Source of the DNA: Bacteroidota bacterium
GTDB taxonomy: Bacteria; Bacteroidota; Bacteroidia; Flavobacteriales; Flavobacteriaceae
Assembly: GCA_009937085.1 (NCBI GenBank)
Contig: JAACDD010000164.1
Coordinates: 1-7,450 of the forward strand
DNA: 7,450 nucleotides
Direction: 5' to 3'
Positions 1 to 7,234 of the stretch are shown here, piece after piece. The notes beneath the pieces were generated by a model, which was not told where the DNA came from, did no database searches, and saw only the letters and a program-made list of their open reading frames with translations. The position numbers and the translations under genes were made by a program. Within the stretch, counting starts at the first letter, position 1, and each line of letters begins with the position of its first letter.

Positions 1-81
1 AATGGCATTTTTAAAAGTTTAGTTGTGCAAAGTATCAATCAATTACGAAGTGATTTAAAAGTTATTTGTCAAAAACTATAA
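1..81 (+). CDS. Possible 3' end of an unidentified upstream gene (partial)
   Basis: Frame 1 is open from the window edge through 26 codons to a TAA at 79-81; the other two forward frames stop within seven codons. The peptide ends in SINQLRSDLKVICQKL, an amphipathic, Leu-rich stretch that could be a C-terminal helix. It is too short to assign to a family. In such AT-rich DNA an open stretch of this length can arise by chance, so this is only a plausible tail of a real gene. Confidence 0.35.
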   Translation, partial: NGIFKSLVVQSINQLRSDLKVICQKL

Positions 82-124
82 TTTATTAATTTTTCAAAAA
101 ATAAACGTAATTCATACGCTTTGT

Positions 125-155
125 GTTTTGTAAACATCTACTAAATATACAAAAC
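125..155. promoter_or_regulatory. 8-bp inverted repeat upstream of the sulfatase operon
   Basis: GTTTTGTA (125-132) is matched perfectly by TACAAAAC (148-155) across a 15-base AT-rich gap. It is followed by C's, not T's, so it does not look like an intrinsic terminator. It lies about 115-145 bases before the sulfatase start and could be an operator for a regulator of the operon, but no regulator gene is present to support this. No convincing flavobacterial promoter (TTG, then TAnnTTTG at proper spacing) was found between 82 and 268. Confidence 0.25.
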
Positions 156-268
156 CCCCAAACCAAATGGGGTAAGATTAGATTGTACACCCCTTAAATC
201 TTGTGAAAATTGATTAATTTTTTGATTGCCTTTTCTTTTATGATTCTTAAGTTGTTACTTTTACAATT

Positions 269-1678
269 GTGAGACAACGTTACTTCATTTATTATTTAAA
301 TACATTTTTATGTTTTTTTTCAATCTTGGCTTATGCGCAGTCACAGCCTAACATACTTATCATTCACATCGATGACTTAGGATATCACGATCTTAGTATT
401 CATGGCTCAAAAACATATCAAACCCCACATATAGATACGCTTGCTACGCAATCGGTCTCGTTCACAAAAGCGTATGCAAACTACCCTAGATGCGTACCCT
501 CCAGATTTTCAATGATGACCGGGAATTATCCCATTCAAGATGGAAATGTACCAGAAGGTGGATTTAAAATTAAACATGTTACTGCAAATAAAAACTTCAT
601 CAAATCTTTTAATAAAATTGGTTATCAGACAGCTTACTTTGGCAAATGGCACTTAGGGGATAAGCAAAGTTTACGCGATTTCGGGTTTCAATATAGTTTT
701 GCGGCGGGTAAAGCGGGCTCGCCCATTAGTTTTATCTACCCCTTTAATGTTTTTAAAGGAAAAGGAAAGAACAAAAAAAAGCCCATTCCTGATATTGATG
801 CTGTAAGTTCTGAAGGGGAATACCTTACTGACGTGATGACAAACCAAACTATACAATACCTTAGTACGCGTGATGTATCAAAGCCATTTATGCTCATGCT
901 TTCATATTATGCTGTGCATCAACCTATTGAAGCAAAAACTGAAGATATTGAACGCAATCGTCTAGAAATTAATAACACTGATTTTGGCAATCAACCAGAA
1001 TATATTAAAGAAGGTACAGGACGAACAAAAATGCGTCAGGACAATCCCGCTTATGCCGCCATGGTAGAAAACCTGGACAACAATATTGGTAAACTTTTAG
1101 CTCATTTGGAATCTAGTGGCGTTATGGAAAACACAATAATCGTTTTTTCATCTGATCATGGGGGGTTATCTAACGATGGCTATAATAAAAGGAAGTTAGC
1201 TACCTCAAATTATCCGTTACGTGCTGGAAAGGGATGGTTATATGACGGCGGAATTAAGGTTCCTTTATTTGTGAAGTGGCAAAAGCATTTTAAACCCCGT
1301 GTTGAGGATACATCAATCGTAACGCTGATGGATGTCTTTCCCACGCTATTGGATATCACTGCCAAAGTTGATTTGAATGTTGATGGAAAAAGCTTGCGCC
1401 CCGTCCTATATTCAAAAAAGAAATGGCAAAACCGAACGGTATATTGGCATTCTGAAAAGGCAAGACCTAAAAATACGGGAGATACAAAATCATCTGCTAT
1501 ACGAAAAGGAAAGTACAAACTCATTCATTGGTTTGAGTCTGACATAGTCGAGTTATATAATATGACGAATGATCTTTTCGAAAAAAATGATTTATCCAGG
1601 CAAAAGCCAAAAATAATGACAGACCTCATGTTTGATCTTAACGACTGGAAATCTAAAATGATTGAACGCAAAAACTGA
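269..1678 (+). CDS. Secreted S1-family (formylglycine-dependent) sulfatase
   Basis: The 469-aa product is a type I sulfatase (COG3119, arylsulfatase/iduronate-2-sulfatase-like) that hydrolyses a sulfate ester, probably in the periplasm or outside. An N-terminal hydrophobic segment ends in AYA-QS near residue 23, a likely signal peptidase I site. Catalytic C-V-P-S-R is at 75-79; Cys75 would become formylglycine and needs a maturase encoded elsewhere. Other active-site elements are Asp35-Asp36 (HIDDLGY), GKWHLG at 125-130 (Lys126), His217, Asp296-His297 (SSDHGG) and Lys321 in RAGKGW. Length is normal for the family and no key residue is missing. The start is GTG: an in-frame TAA at 248-250 blocks any longer form, and the next in-frame ATG lies beyond the catalytic Cys. 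It is followed after 7 bases by the symporter genes, so they are probably co-transcribed. The substrate cannot be read from the sequence; carbohydrate sulfate is the family-based guess. Confidence 0.93.
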   Translation: MRQRYFIYYLNTFLCFFSILAYAQSQPNILIIHIDDLGYHDLSIHGSKTYQTPHIDTLATQSVSFTKAYANYPRCVPSRFSMMTGNYPIQDGNVPEGGFKIKHVTANKNFIKSFNKIGYQTAYFGKWHLGDKQSLRDFGFQYSFAAGKAGSPISFIYPFNVFKGKGKNKKKPIPDIDAVSSEGEYLTDVMTNQTIQYLSTRDVSKPFMLMLSYYAVHQPIEAKTEDIERNRLEINNTDFGNQPEYIKEGTGRTKMRQDNPAYAAMVENLDNNIGKLLAHLESSGVMENTIIVFSSDHGGLSNDGYNKRKLATSNYPLRAGKGWLYDGGIKVPLFVKWQKHFKPRVEDTSIVTLMDVFPTLLDITAKVDLNVDGKSLRPVLYSKKKWQNRTVYWHSEKARPKNTGDTKSSAIRKGKYKLIHWFESDIVELYNMTNDLFEKNDLSRQKPKIMTDLMFDLNDWKSKMIERKN

Positions 1679-1685
1679 ATACAAC

Positions 1686-1931
1686 ATGAAAAAAAATACA
1701 TACTGGAAAAAAAATATTCAATACATCAGCATATTGCTATCTATTTGGTTTTTGGTTTCTTTTGGTTGCGGCATTTTGTTTGTAGAACAACTAAACACCA
1801 TACAAATTGGCGGATTTAAACTAGGCTTTTGGTTTGCGCAGCAAGGATCTATATACACATTTGTAGCAATCATCTTCACCTATATTTTCCTAATGAATCG
1901 CTTAGACGCTAAACTTAAAAAAGACAACTAG
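1686..1931 (+). CDS. DUF4212 small subunit of a sodium:solute symporter
   Basis: This 81-aa membrane protein matches the DUF4212 family (putative solute:sodium symporter small subunit). Two transmembrane helices are visible, about residues 12-33 and 54-70. Between and around them are the family hallmarks: VSFGCGILFVEQLN, GGFKLGFWFAQQGSIY (about 42-57) and MNRLD (70-74). The ATG at 1686 is chosen over an in-frame TTG at 1662, which would add eight residues (NAKTEYN after the start) and overlap the sulfatase; family members usually begin near the KKNTYWKKN segment. Its TAG stop abuts the ATG of the large symporter subunit, pointing to translational coupling. In the family it is thought to assist the adjacent VC_2705-type transporter; its exact role is not established. 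Confidence 0.93.
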   Translation: MKKNTYWKKNIQYISILLSIWFLVSFGCGILFVEQLNTIQIGGFKLGFWFAQQGSIYTFVAIIFTYIFLMNRLDAKLKKDN

Positions 1932-3593
1932 ATGGAACTTCAATATTGGATATGGATTGCGGTAGGCTTAAGTTTTTCACTATACATAGGGATTGCTATT
2001 TGGTCGCGTGCGGCATCTACAAAAGAATTTTATGTAGCCGGTGGTGGGGTACACCCCATTGCTAATGGCATGGCAACAGCAGCCGACTGGATGTCTGCTG
2101 CATCATTTATTTCCATGGCGGGCATTATATCCTTTAGTGGCTATGATGGCTCCGTATATTTAATGGGTTGGACAGGAGGATATGTACTTTTGGCATTACT
2201 TCTAGCTCCTTACCTTCGGAAATTTGGCAAGTTTACGGTACCTGACTTTATTGGCGACCGTTACTACTCAAACACAGCACGCTCGGTAGCCGTTTTTTGT
2301 GCGCTTATAGTATCCTTTACCTATATCGCTGGGCAGATGCGCGGCGTGGGCGTGGTATTTTCAAGATACTTAGAGGTGGATATCGTCACAGGTGTACTTA
2401 TAGGTATGGGAATTGTTTTATTTTATGCTGTTTTGGGCGGGATGAAAGGAATTACGTACACGCAGGTAGCACAATACTGCGTACTCATATTTGCCTTTAT
2501 GGTACCAGCCGTTTTTATTTCGTTTTTGGTTACCGGAAATGTTGTGCCGCAACTTGGGTTTGGCGGTACCGATTCCGATGGAGTTTATCTTCTTGACAAA
2601 CTAGACGGACTACATAAAGAATTAGGCTTTCATGAATACACTTCGGGCAGCAAGTCGCTGTTTGACGTCTTTTGTATTACTATGGCGCTAATGGTAGGAA
2701 CCGCTGGACTACCGCATGTAATTGTGCGCTTTTTTACCGTAAAAAAGGTCAGCGATGCGCGTAAGTCTGCTGGTTGGGCACTTTTGTTTATTGCCATATT
2801 ATATACAACGGCACCTGCCATTGCTGTGTTCTCAAGGACAAACCTAATTGAAACCGTAAGCGACAAACCGTACGAGCAAATGCCATACTGGTTTGAAAAA
2901 TGGGAGACTACAGGTTTGCTTGGTTTTAATGACAAAAACAGCGATGGCCTTATTCAATATACGGCAGATGCGGCAACAAACGAATTGGATGTAGATGTAG
3001 ATATTATGGTTTTGGCAAATCCTGAGATTGCCGATCTACCCAATTGGGTCATTGCCCTTCTTGCTGCTGGAGCTTTGGCTGCTGCGCTGTCAACGGCAGC
3101 AGGCTTGCTTTTAGTGATTTCATCCGCTGTATCTCACGATTTACTTAAAAAAATGGTTATGCCCAATATTTCAGATAAAGGGGAGCTCATTGCTGCACGT
3201 ATTGCGGCAACAGCTGCTGTTTGTTTGGCAGGATATTTTGGCATTAACCCCCCTGGTTTTGTGGCGGCAACGGTAGCCTTGGCTTTTGGACTCGCAGCGT
3301 CTTCATTCTTCCCAGCTATAGTATTAGGCATCTTTTCAAAACGAATAAACAAACAAGGTGCGATTAGCGGAATGCTTGTTGGTGTGTCACTGATGCTTTT
3401 CTATATGCTAAAATTTAAGTTTGGTTGGTTTGGTGGTGGTACAAAAGCAGACTGGTGGTTTGGTATTTCACCTGAAGGTTTTGGAACAATAGCGATGCTC
3501 GCAAATTTTGTCGTTACCTTGAGTGTAACTGCATTAACTCCAGCGCCATCTAAAGAAATACAACAGTTGGTTGAGAACATCAGAAAGCCCTAA
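1932..3593 (+). CDS. VC_2705-type sodium:solute symporter, large subunit
   Basis: The 553-aa protein is a polytopic inner-membrane transporter of the SSS family (LeuT fold), close to acetate permease ActP and to the VC_2705 subfamily that pairs with DUF4212 proteins. Visible family segments are ATAADWMSAASFISMAG (48-64), KFTVPDFIGDRYYS (100-113), YIAGQMRGVGVVFSRY (131-146) and ALAAALSTAAGLLLVISS (381-398). Ser387-Thr388 sit where SSS proteins place Na+ ligands in helix 8, judging by PutP Ser340/Thr341. Two acidic extramembrane loops stand out: about 211-242, and 303-370, the latter containing the EF-hand-like DKNSDGLIQ (334-342). The likely function is Na+-driven uptake of a short organic acid such as acetate, lactate or pyruvate. 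Substrate is inferred from family, and the sulfatase context may mean something else. The reading frame is intact. Base composition looks less AT-rich than the genes to the right. Confidence 0.93.
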   Translation: MELQYWIWIAVGLSFSLYIGIAIWSRAASTKEFYVAGGGVHPIANGMATAADWMSAASFISMAGIISFSGYDGSVYLMGWTGGYVLLALLLAPYLRKFGKFTVPDFIGDRYYSNTARSVAVFCALIVSFTYIAGQMRGVGVVFSRYLEVDIVTGVLIGMGIVLFYAVLGGMKGITYTQVAQYCVLIFAFMVPAVFISFLVTGNVVPQLGFGGTDSDGVYLLDKLDGLHKELGFHEYTSGSKSLFDVFCITMALMVGTAGLPHVIVRFFTVKKVSDARKSAGWALLFIAILYTTAPAIAVFSRTNLIETVSDKPYEQMPYWFEKWETTGLLGFNDKNSDGLIQYTADAATNELDVDVDIMVLANPEIADLPNWVIALLAAGALAAALSTAAGLLLVISSAVSHDLLKKMVMPNISDKGELIAARIAATAAVCLAGYFGINPPGFVAATVALAFGLAASSFFPAIVLGIFSKRINKQGAISGMLVGVSLMLFYMLKFKFGWFGGGTKADWWFGISPEGFGTIAMLANFVVTLSVTALTPAPSKEIQQLVENIRKP

Positions 3594-3621
3594 CTTCTAA
3601 GGCTTGTTTTCTGAAAAAAAC
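3587..3621 (+). terminator. Weak candidate terminator after the symporter
   Basis: AAGCC, which overlaps the last codons, pairs with GGCTT across an 11-base loop containing the TAA stop. This is followed by GTTTTCTG and a run of A's, not a clean T tract. The stem is only five pairs, so this is a weak candidate. No better intrinsic terminator is visible before the repeat element at 3661. Confidence 0.2.
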
Positions 3622-3974
3622 TAATTGTCTCTATAAAATAATTTAAAATGAAAATATAAAGAGGCTGTCTTAAAAGCTACATTTTTTCAATCTGAACTAG
3701 TTTCAGATTCCAATTATCTATTTATAATCAATTTTTTAAGATTCTGAATAAATTCAGAATGACAGGTTTTCATACTTTTTAGACAGTCTCTTGCACACCC
3801 CATTGCGCTATTTTCGAAACAAAATTTTGAAATTTTAAACAACCTTATAAAACCATATTGATATTATGGAATTTATTTGGAACTCAGTCATTAGTTTTGA
3901 ATGTAATACAACAGTTTGGCAAAGAACCATAGAGTTTTTTTTGAGTATGGTTTAGCCATTTCTACACACCGGGA
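3594..3974. other. Intergenic spacer between convergent symporter and GH3 genes
   Basis: This 381-base gap separates the 3' ends of two converging genes. It holds the MITE-like element at 3661-3790. To its right is AT-rich sequence with one tiny + strand open frame (3866-3955, ATG to TAG, 29 codons) of no recognisable family. It also holds a 7-bp inverted repeat, AACCATA (3925-3931) with TATGGTT (3946-3952), around an A/T-rich loop. The repeat lies just past the GH3 stop on the minus strand but has no trailing T run, so it is a poor terminator. I see no RNA gene here. Confidence 0.6.
3661..3790. repeat. MITE-like element with terminal inverted repeats and two internal palindromes
   Basis: The left end GAGGCTGTCTTAAAAG (3661-3676) and the reverse complement of the right end, GAGACTGTCTAAAAAG (3775-3790), match at 14 of 16 positions. 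Inside are two related hairpin units 50 bases apart, each introduced by ATTTTTT. The first is AATCTGAA/TTCAGATT (3689-3696 and 3702-3709, 5-base loop). The second is the perfect ATTCTGAAT/ATTCAGAAT (3741-3749 and 3752-3760, 2-base loop). There is no coding capacity. Size, inverted ends and internal palindromes fit a non-autonomous mobile or intergenic repeat. The GAGNCTGTCT-type end and the ATTCTGAAT motif resemble, from memory, repeats common in flavobacterial spacers. No clear target-site duplication flanks it. Confidence 0.65.
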
Positions 3975-6578
3975 CTAATCTATTTTTACCTCTGTTTTGT
4001 AATAAATATTTTCACTTGAGTTTCCTACCAAAACATCATAATTTCCAGGACTAACTACATAGGCACTAGCAGTGACATCATAAGTAGCAAAATCTCTTAC
4101 AGGTACTTTAAGTGATATTGTTTTTTTTTCATCAACTTTCAAAAAAACTTTTTTGTAGGCTTTTAATATTTTAGACGGATTATATATCGAATTTTTGTGT
4201 TCATGAATGTACAACTGTACTACTTCACTACCATCAAAATCACCAATATTCTCTAATTCAAATGAGACAAAGAGAGTATCATCTACAGAAATTGATGTGT
4301 TTTCTATGGAAAAATTTGAAGGTTCAAAATTCGTGTAGCTTAAGCCGAAACCAAATGGGTACAATGGCTTTTCTTTCATATACATGTACGTTCTTCCCTT
4401 AGTGACATCATAATCATCTATTGGGGGTAGTTGATTTAAATTCTTGTAAAAGGTAATTGGTAGCTTTCCACTAGGGTTATAGTCTCCAAAAAGTACTTCT
4501 GCTATGGCTTCACCTCCAGCTTCACCTGGAAACCAGGCCTCCAAAATTGATGGAATATTTTCGTTTTCCCAATTTACAGAAAGTGAGCTCCCATTGATAA
4601 GAACTAAACACATATTAGGATTAACTTCATACACCTTTTTTATAAGTTCAATTTGTTCTTTTGGTAAATCAATTGATTCTCGGTCTCTCCCCTCTGCTTC
4701 AATCATTTCATAAGTTCCTGCAAAAACAATAGCAACATCGGAATTACTTGCCAAATTAACGGCATCACTTAATAAATTATTTTTTAATTGTTTCATTCCA
4801 AGTTTTGCACTTTGCCAGCCTTCATCTTCACCATATTCAAACACAAAAGAGTACTCTTCACCAGCTTTTAGTGATTTAGTTATAAAACTATTATGGCTGT
4901 AATTTTCATTCCACTTGTCAAAAATTAATTCATTTTCAAAGTAGAATTTTAATCCATCTACACCTGATACATTTAACATTTTTTGACCTGTTTCCTTAGG
5001 AATAAATACACCAGACCAACGTGCGGACCAATCGTTTTTACTAAGGATCGAATGTGGTACATTTTCAAATCCTAAATTAAAATCTATATTAGTTTCAAGT
5101 TTAGTAGCAATTGGTTTTCCTTTGAGATTTGGGTTGTCATAATATTCGGCTAAAACACCTCTTCGTGTATCCCCTGATTTTGGGCGAAAAGATTTTGATG
5201 AAATCACAGGAAGGTTGTCTTCCAAAACTTGACTTCCTTGACTAAAATATACTTTAGTCAATTTTGAAACAATATTTTGAATACCTTCTAAGGGGGTGCT
5301 AGAATATGAAGTTGTACCACTATAGTTTCCAAACCTGAGGCTATTTGCATTAGGACCAATTACTGCAATTGAATTAATGTCCTTATCTAATGGTAGAAAG
5401 TTGTTTTCGTTTTTGAGTAGTACAATTGATTCACTTGAAATCTTTTTTGCAAGTGCTTGGTGTTTTTCACTTTCAATTACATCAACATCAATTTTTGAAT
5501 ATGGAACCTTATTCTTCGGATCAAATAACCCGAGAAGCATCCGTGCCTTAAATAATCTTTTTATGGATTTATCTACAATCTTCTCTGAAACCAAGCCAGC
5601 TTTTACAGCTTTAAACAAATATTTTCGGTAGTAGCTACCGCAATTAAGATCTGTACCTGCCTTAAGAGCAAGTGCAACTGCTTCTTCACCCGTTTCAGAA
5701 TATTTATGATTTATGTGTACATCAGCAATTGCATTACAATCTGAAACTACATATCCTTCAAAACCCCATTCCTCTCTTAATATAGTTTCGAGTAAATTTT
5801 CATTTGCTGTGCATGGAATTCCATTTAATGCGTTGTATGCACTCATAATTGAGTATGCTCCACCATCAATGATACTGCTTTTAAATGCTGGCAAGTAATA
5901 GTCTCTTAACACTTTTTCACTAATATTCGATGTTCCCCAATGACGATTAAATTCAGAATTATTAGCCACAAAATGTTTTGGTGATGCTATAACTTTAAAG
6001 TATTGCTTATTTTTTCCTTGTAATCCCTTAATTAGTTTTGTGGATATGGTTGAAACCAAATGGGGATCCTCGCCATAACCCTCTTGCGTTCTTCCCCACC
6101 TTGGGTCTCTTGCTATATTTATTACTGGGGTCCAAAAATCAAGAAACAAAGCATTGTCATACTTATTTGCAAGTGCCCTGGCTTCATCCGATATAGCGTT
6201 TCCTTGATCATAAGCTAATTGTTTGTTCCATGTTGCAGCCAAAGCGATACTTATAGGAAATACTGTTGTATTGTCATTCCCCGATTCCCCTTCAAAAAAA
6301 CTGTTTCCTGATGCGCGGACACCATGTAATGCTTCATTCATCCAGTTATAGGCAGGTATACCAAGGCGGTCAATACTAGGTGACCCAGACTCCATCTGAG
6401 ATATTTTTTCTTCCAGCGTTAGTCTTGAAACCAAATCATCAACTCTTATGTCTATTGACATGTCTGTATTTTCATATACATCCATAATATAATTAGAATT
6501 AAAATCCACCCATGCTTGATTGTAACTACTATCACAGCTTGTTGATAAAATAAGAATTAGTATAACAATAATTTTCAT
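3975..6578 (-). CDS. GH3 beta-glycosidase with PA14 insert, beta-xylosidase-like
   Basis: This 867-aa glycoside hydrolase family 3 exo-enzyme releases terminal beta-linked sugars. A hydrophobic leader ending LSTSC (Cys15) suggests a lipoprotein, although Ser at lipobox -3 is not ideal. A GH3 N-terminal barrel spans about 45-350 with YNWMNEALHGV (77-87), DPRWGRTQEGYGEDP (158-172), KHF (201-203) and nucleophile Asp280 in GYVVSDC. The GH3 C-terminal domain runs about 380-725 and is interrupted by a PA14 domain (about 472-600, GVLAEYYDNPNLKG onward). The likely acid/base is Glu629 in EAEGRDRESIDLP. An Fn3-like domain lies at about 765-855. NEALHGV and the ExEGxDR segment resemble the beta-xylosidase/arabinofuranosidase branch, so xylosidase is preferred over glucosidase, but this is inference. 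Residues 24-35 form a degenerate EF-hand-like loop. No SusC/SusD pair is in view. It may be co-transcribed with the upstream SnoaL-like gene, 103 bases away. Confidence 0.95.
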   Translation of the reverse strand: MKIIVILILILSTSCDSSYNQAWVDFNSNYIMDVYENTDMSIDIRVDDLVSRLTLEEKISQMESGSPSIDRLGIPAYNWMNEALHGVRASGNSFFEGESGNDNTTVFPISIALAATWNKQLAYDQGNAISDEARALANKYDNALFLDFWTPVINIARDPRWGRTQEGYGEDPHLVSTISTKLIKGLQGKNKQYFKVIASPKHFVANNSEFNRHWGTSNISEKVLRDYYLPAFKSSIIDGGAYSIMSAYNALNGIPCTANENLLETILREEWGFEGYVVSDCNAIADVHINHKYSETGEEAVALALKAGTDLNCGSYYRKYLFKAVKAGLVSEKIVDKSIKRLFKARMLLGLFDPKNKVPYSKIDVDVIESEKHQALAKKISSESIVLLKNENNFLPLDKDINSIAVIGPNANSLRFGNYSGTTSYSSTPLEGIQNIVSKLTKVYFSQGSQVLEDNLPVISSKSFRPKSGDTRRGVLAEYYDNPNLKGKPIATKLETNIDFNLGFENVPHSILSKNDWSARWSGVFIPKETGQKMLNVSGVDGLKFYFENELIFDKWNENYSHNSFITKSLKAGEEYSFVFEYGEDEGWQSAKLGMKQLKNNLLSDAVNLASNSDVAIVFAGTYEMIEAEGRDRESIDLPKEQIELIKKVYEVNPNMCLVLINGSSLSVNWENENIPSILEAWFPGEAGGEAIAEVLFGDYNPSGKLPITFYKNLNQLPPIDDYDVTKGRTYMYMKEKPLYPFGFGLSYTNFEPSNFSIENTSISVDDTLFVSFELENIGDFDGSEVVQLYIHEHKNSIYNPSKILKAYKKVFLKVDEKKTISLKVPVRDFATYDVTASAYVVSPGNYDVLVGNSSENIYYKTEVKID
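4779..5165 (-). other. PA14 domain inserted within the GH3 gene
   Basis: Residues about 472-600 of the GH3 protein begin with the PA14 signature GVLAEYYDNPNLKGKP. They continue with DWSARWSGVFIPKETGQ, VDGLKFYFENELIFDKW and an EYSFVFEYGEDEGW-type strand, typical of the beta-sandwich carbohydrate-binding PA14 fold. In GH3 enzymes an insert at this place caps the active site and shapes the subsite for the sugar after the cleaved bond. Boundaries are approximate. Confidence 0.8.
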
Positions 6579-6598
6579 ACTATAATATAATTAAAGTT

Positions 6599-6655
6599 TA
6601 TTTAAGTGGTTTAGAATTAGCAGAACTTAAAGAAGAGGATATGCCTATGGTTTAA
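6599..6655 (+). repeat. 57-bp direct repeat, copy A: remnant of a gene 3' end
   Basis: Read on the + strand this encodes YLSGLELAELKEEDMPMV and a TAA stop. It matches copy B (7264-7320) at 49 of 57 bases and at 16 of 18 residues. Similarity stops abruptly upstream of the Tyr codon, and an in-frame stop at 6569-6571 closes the frame, so only the tip of a coding region is present. The copy starts 21 bases before the GH3 ATG on the other strand. The parent protein is not recognised. Confidence 0.75.
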
Positions 6656-6681
6656 AACTGTCTATCAGGCTGGTTGTTGTA

Positions 6682-7191
6682 TTAAAGCTTCTGCATCGAT
6701 TTCTTCTCACCACATATCTCTTGACCATAAAGTTGTTTTACAAAAAGTAAATCAGAAAGATATTCAGTAATACTACTGACTTTTCCTTCCTCATTTATAC
6801 TATACAGCCATATGTAATCATTATTGTATCCTCCATTAACCCCCTCAGCTTCTCCAGTAAGCACAATCACAGAGCCATTAATGCCAGAAATTATCTTATC
6901 TACATTTCCTCTCCATCCATTTTTTAAAAGAGATTGAAATGCCCCAGCAGCCATAAGAAGTTCTTGATAATTATAAGTTCCTGATATGTCGAGCTCGCCC
7001 CTCAAAGTAAAGGTAAAGTCATCGCTAATTGTAGATTTAAACACCTCAAAATTACCAGTATTGTACGCTTCAAAATTCTTTGAAACAATGGCATTATTCC
7101 TTTCAATTAAAAGTTCATTCTCGCTTTTTGATATTGTTTGCTCACAAGATATAATTGAAATAAGTGAGATCAGTAAAAAAAGTTTTTTCAT
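6682..7191 (-). CDS. SnoaL/NTF2-like small lipoprotein
   Basis: The 169-aa product has a lipoprotein leader, KKLFLLISLISIISC, with Cys16 as the predicted lipidated residue. The mature part resembles the SnoaL/NTF2-like (DUF4440-type) cone-shaped alpha+beta fold: an N-terminal helix RNNAIVSKNFEAYNTGNF (about 31-48), FKSTISDDFTFTLRGE (51-66), then sheet strands GSVIVLTGEAEGV and YIWLYSINEEGKVSSITEYL. Members of this fold range from isomerases to simple ligand binders, and no catalytic residues can be named, so function is unknown. The ATG is followed directly by the Lys-Lys of the signal peptide, which supports the start. The gene sits alone between the 57-bp direct repeats, with GH3 downstream on the same strand. 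A 17-bp palindrome lies 44 bases upstream of the ATG. Confidence 0.8.
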   Translation of the reverse strand: MKKLFLLISLISIISCEQTISKSENELLIERNNAIVSKNFEAYNTGNFEVFKSTISDDFTFTLRGELDISGTYNYQELLMAAGAFQSLLKNGWRGNVDKIISGINGSVIVLTGEAEGVNGGYNNDYIWLYSINEEGKVSSITEYLSDLLFVKQLYGQEICGEKKSMQKL

Positions 7192-7215
7192 TATGAAAAA
7201 TTTTTATTTAGAATT

Positions 7216-7223
7216 TAAATATA
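7216..7223 (-). promoter_or_regulatory. Candidate -7 element for the SnoaL-like gene
   Basis: On the minus strand this reads TATATTTA, close to the Bacteroidota -7 consensus TAnnTTTG (last base differs). It lies about 25 bases upstream of the ATG. A matching TTG -33 element is not clear, because the palindrome at 7235-7251 occupies that position. In such AT-rich DNA the match could be chance. Confidence 0.25.
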
Positions 7224-7234
7224 AAAAACATCAC

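Noticed and set aside
1210..1524. Long antisense open frame inside the sulfatase gene; similar ones occur inside the symporter and GH3 genes (for example 2630-2935 and 4504-4713).
   Set aside because: They lie wholly within genes with clear family motifs, and their translations resemble no protein family. They are shadows of the real coding frames.
1662..1685. Longer DUF4212 start at an in-frame TTG, overlapping the sulfatase stop.
   Set aside because: ATG at 1686 is a stronger start codon and fits the usual N-terminus of the family. The extra eight residues look like chance.
3925..3952. Inverted repeat AACCATA/TATGGTT as a terminator for the GH3 gene.
   Set aside because: The stem is only 7 bp with a 14-base loop, and no T tract follows on the minus strand.
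3866..3955. A 29-codon + strand open frame (ATG to TAG) in the spacer after the MITE-like element. Its last bases TATGGTTTAG match the end of repeat copy B.
   Set aside because: It is too short and matches no family. The 10-base match does not extend into the preceding codons, so a third repeat copy is not supported.
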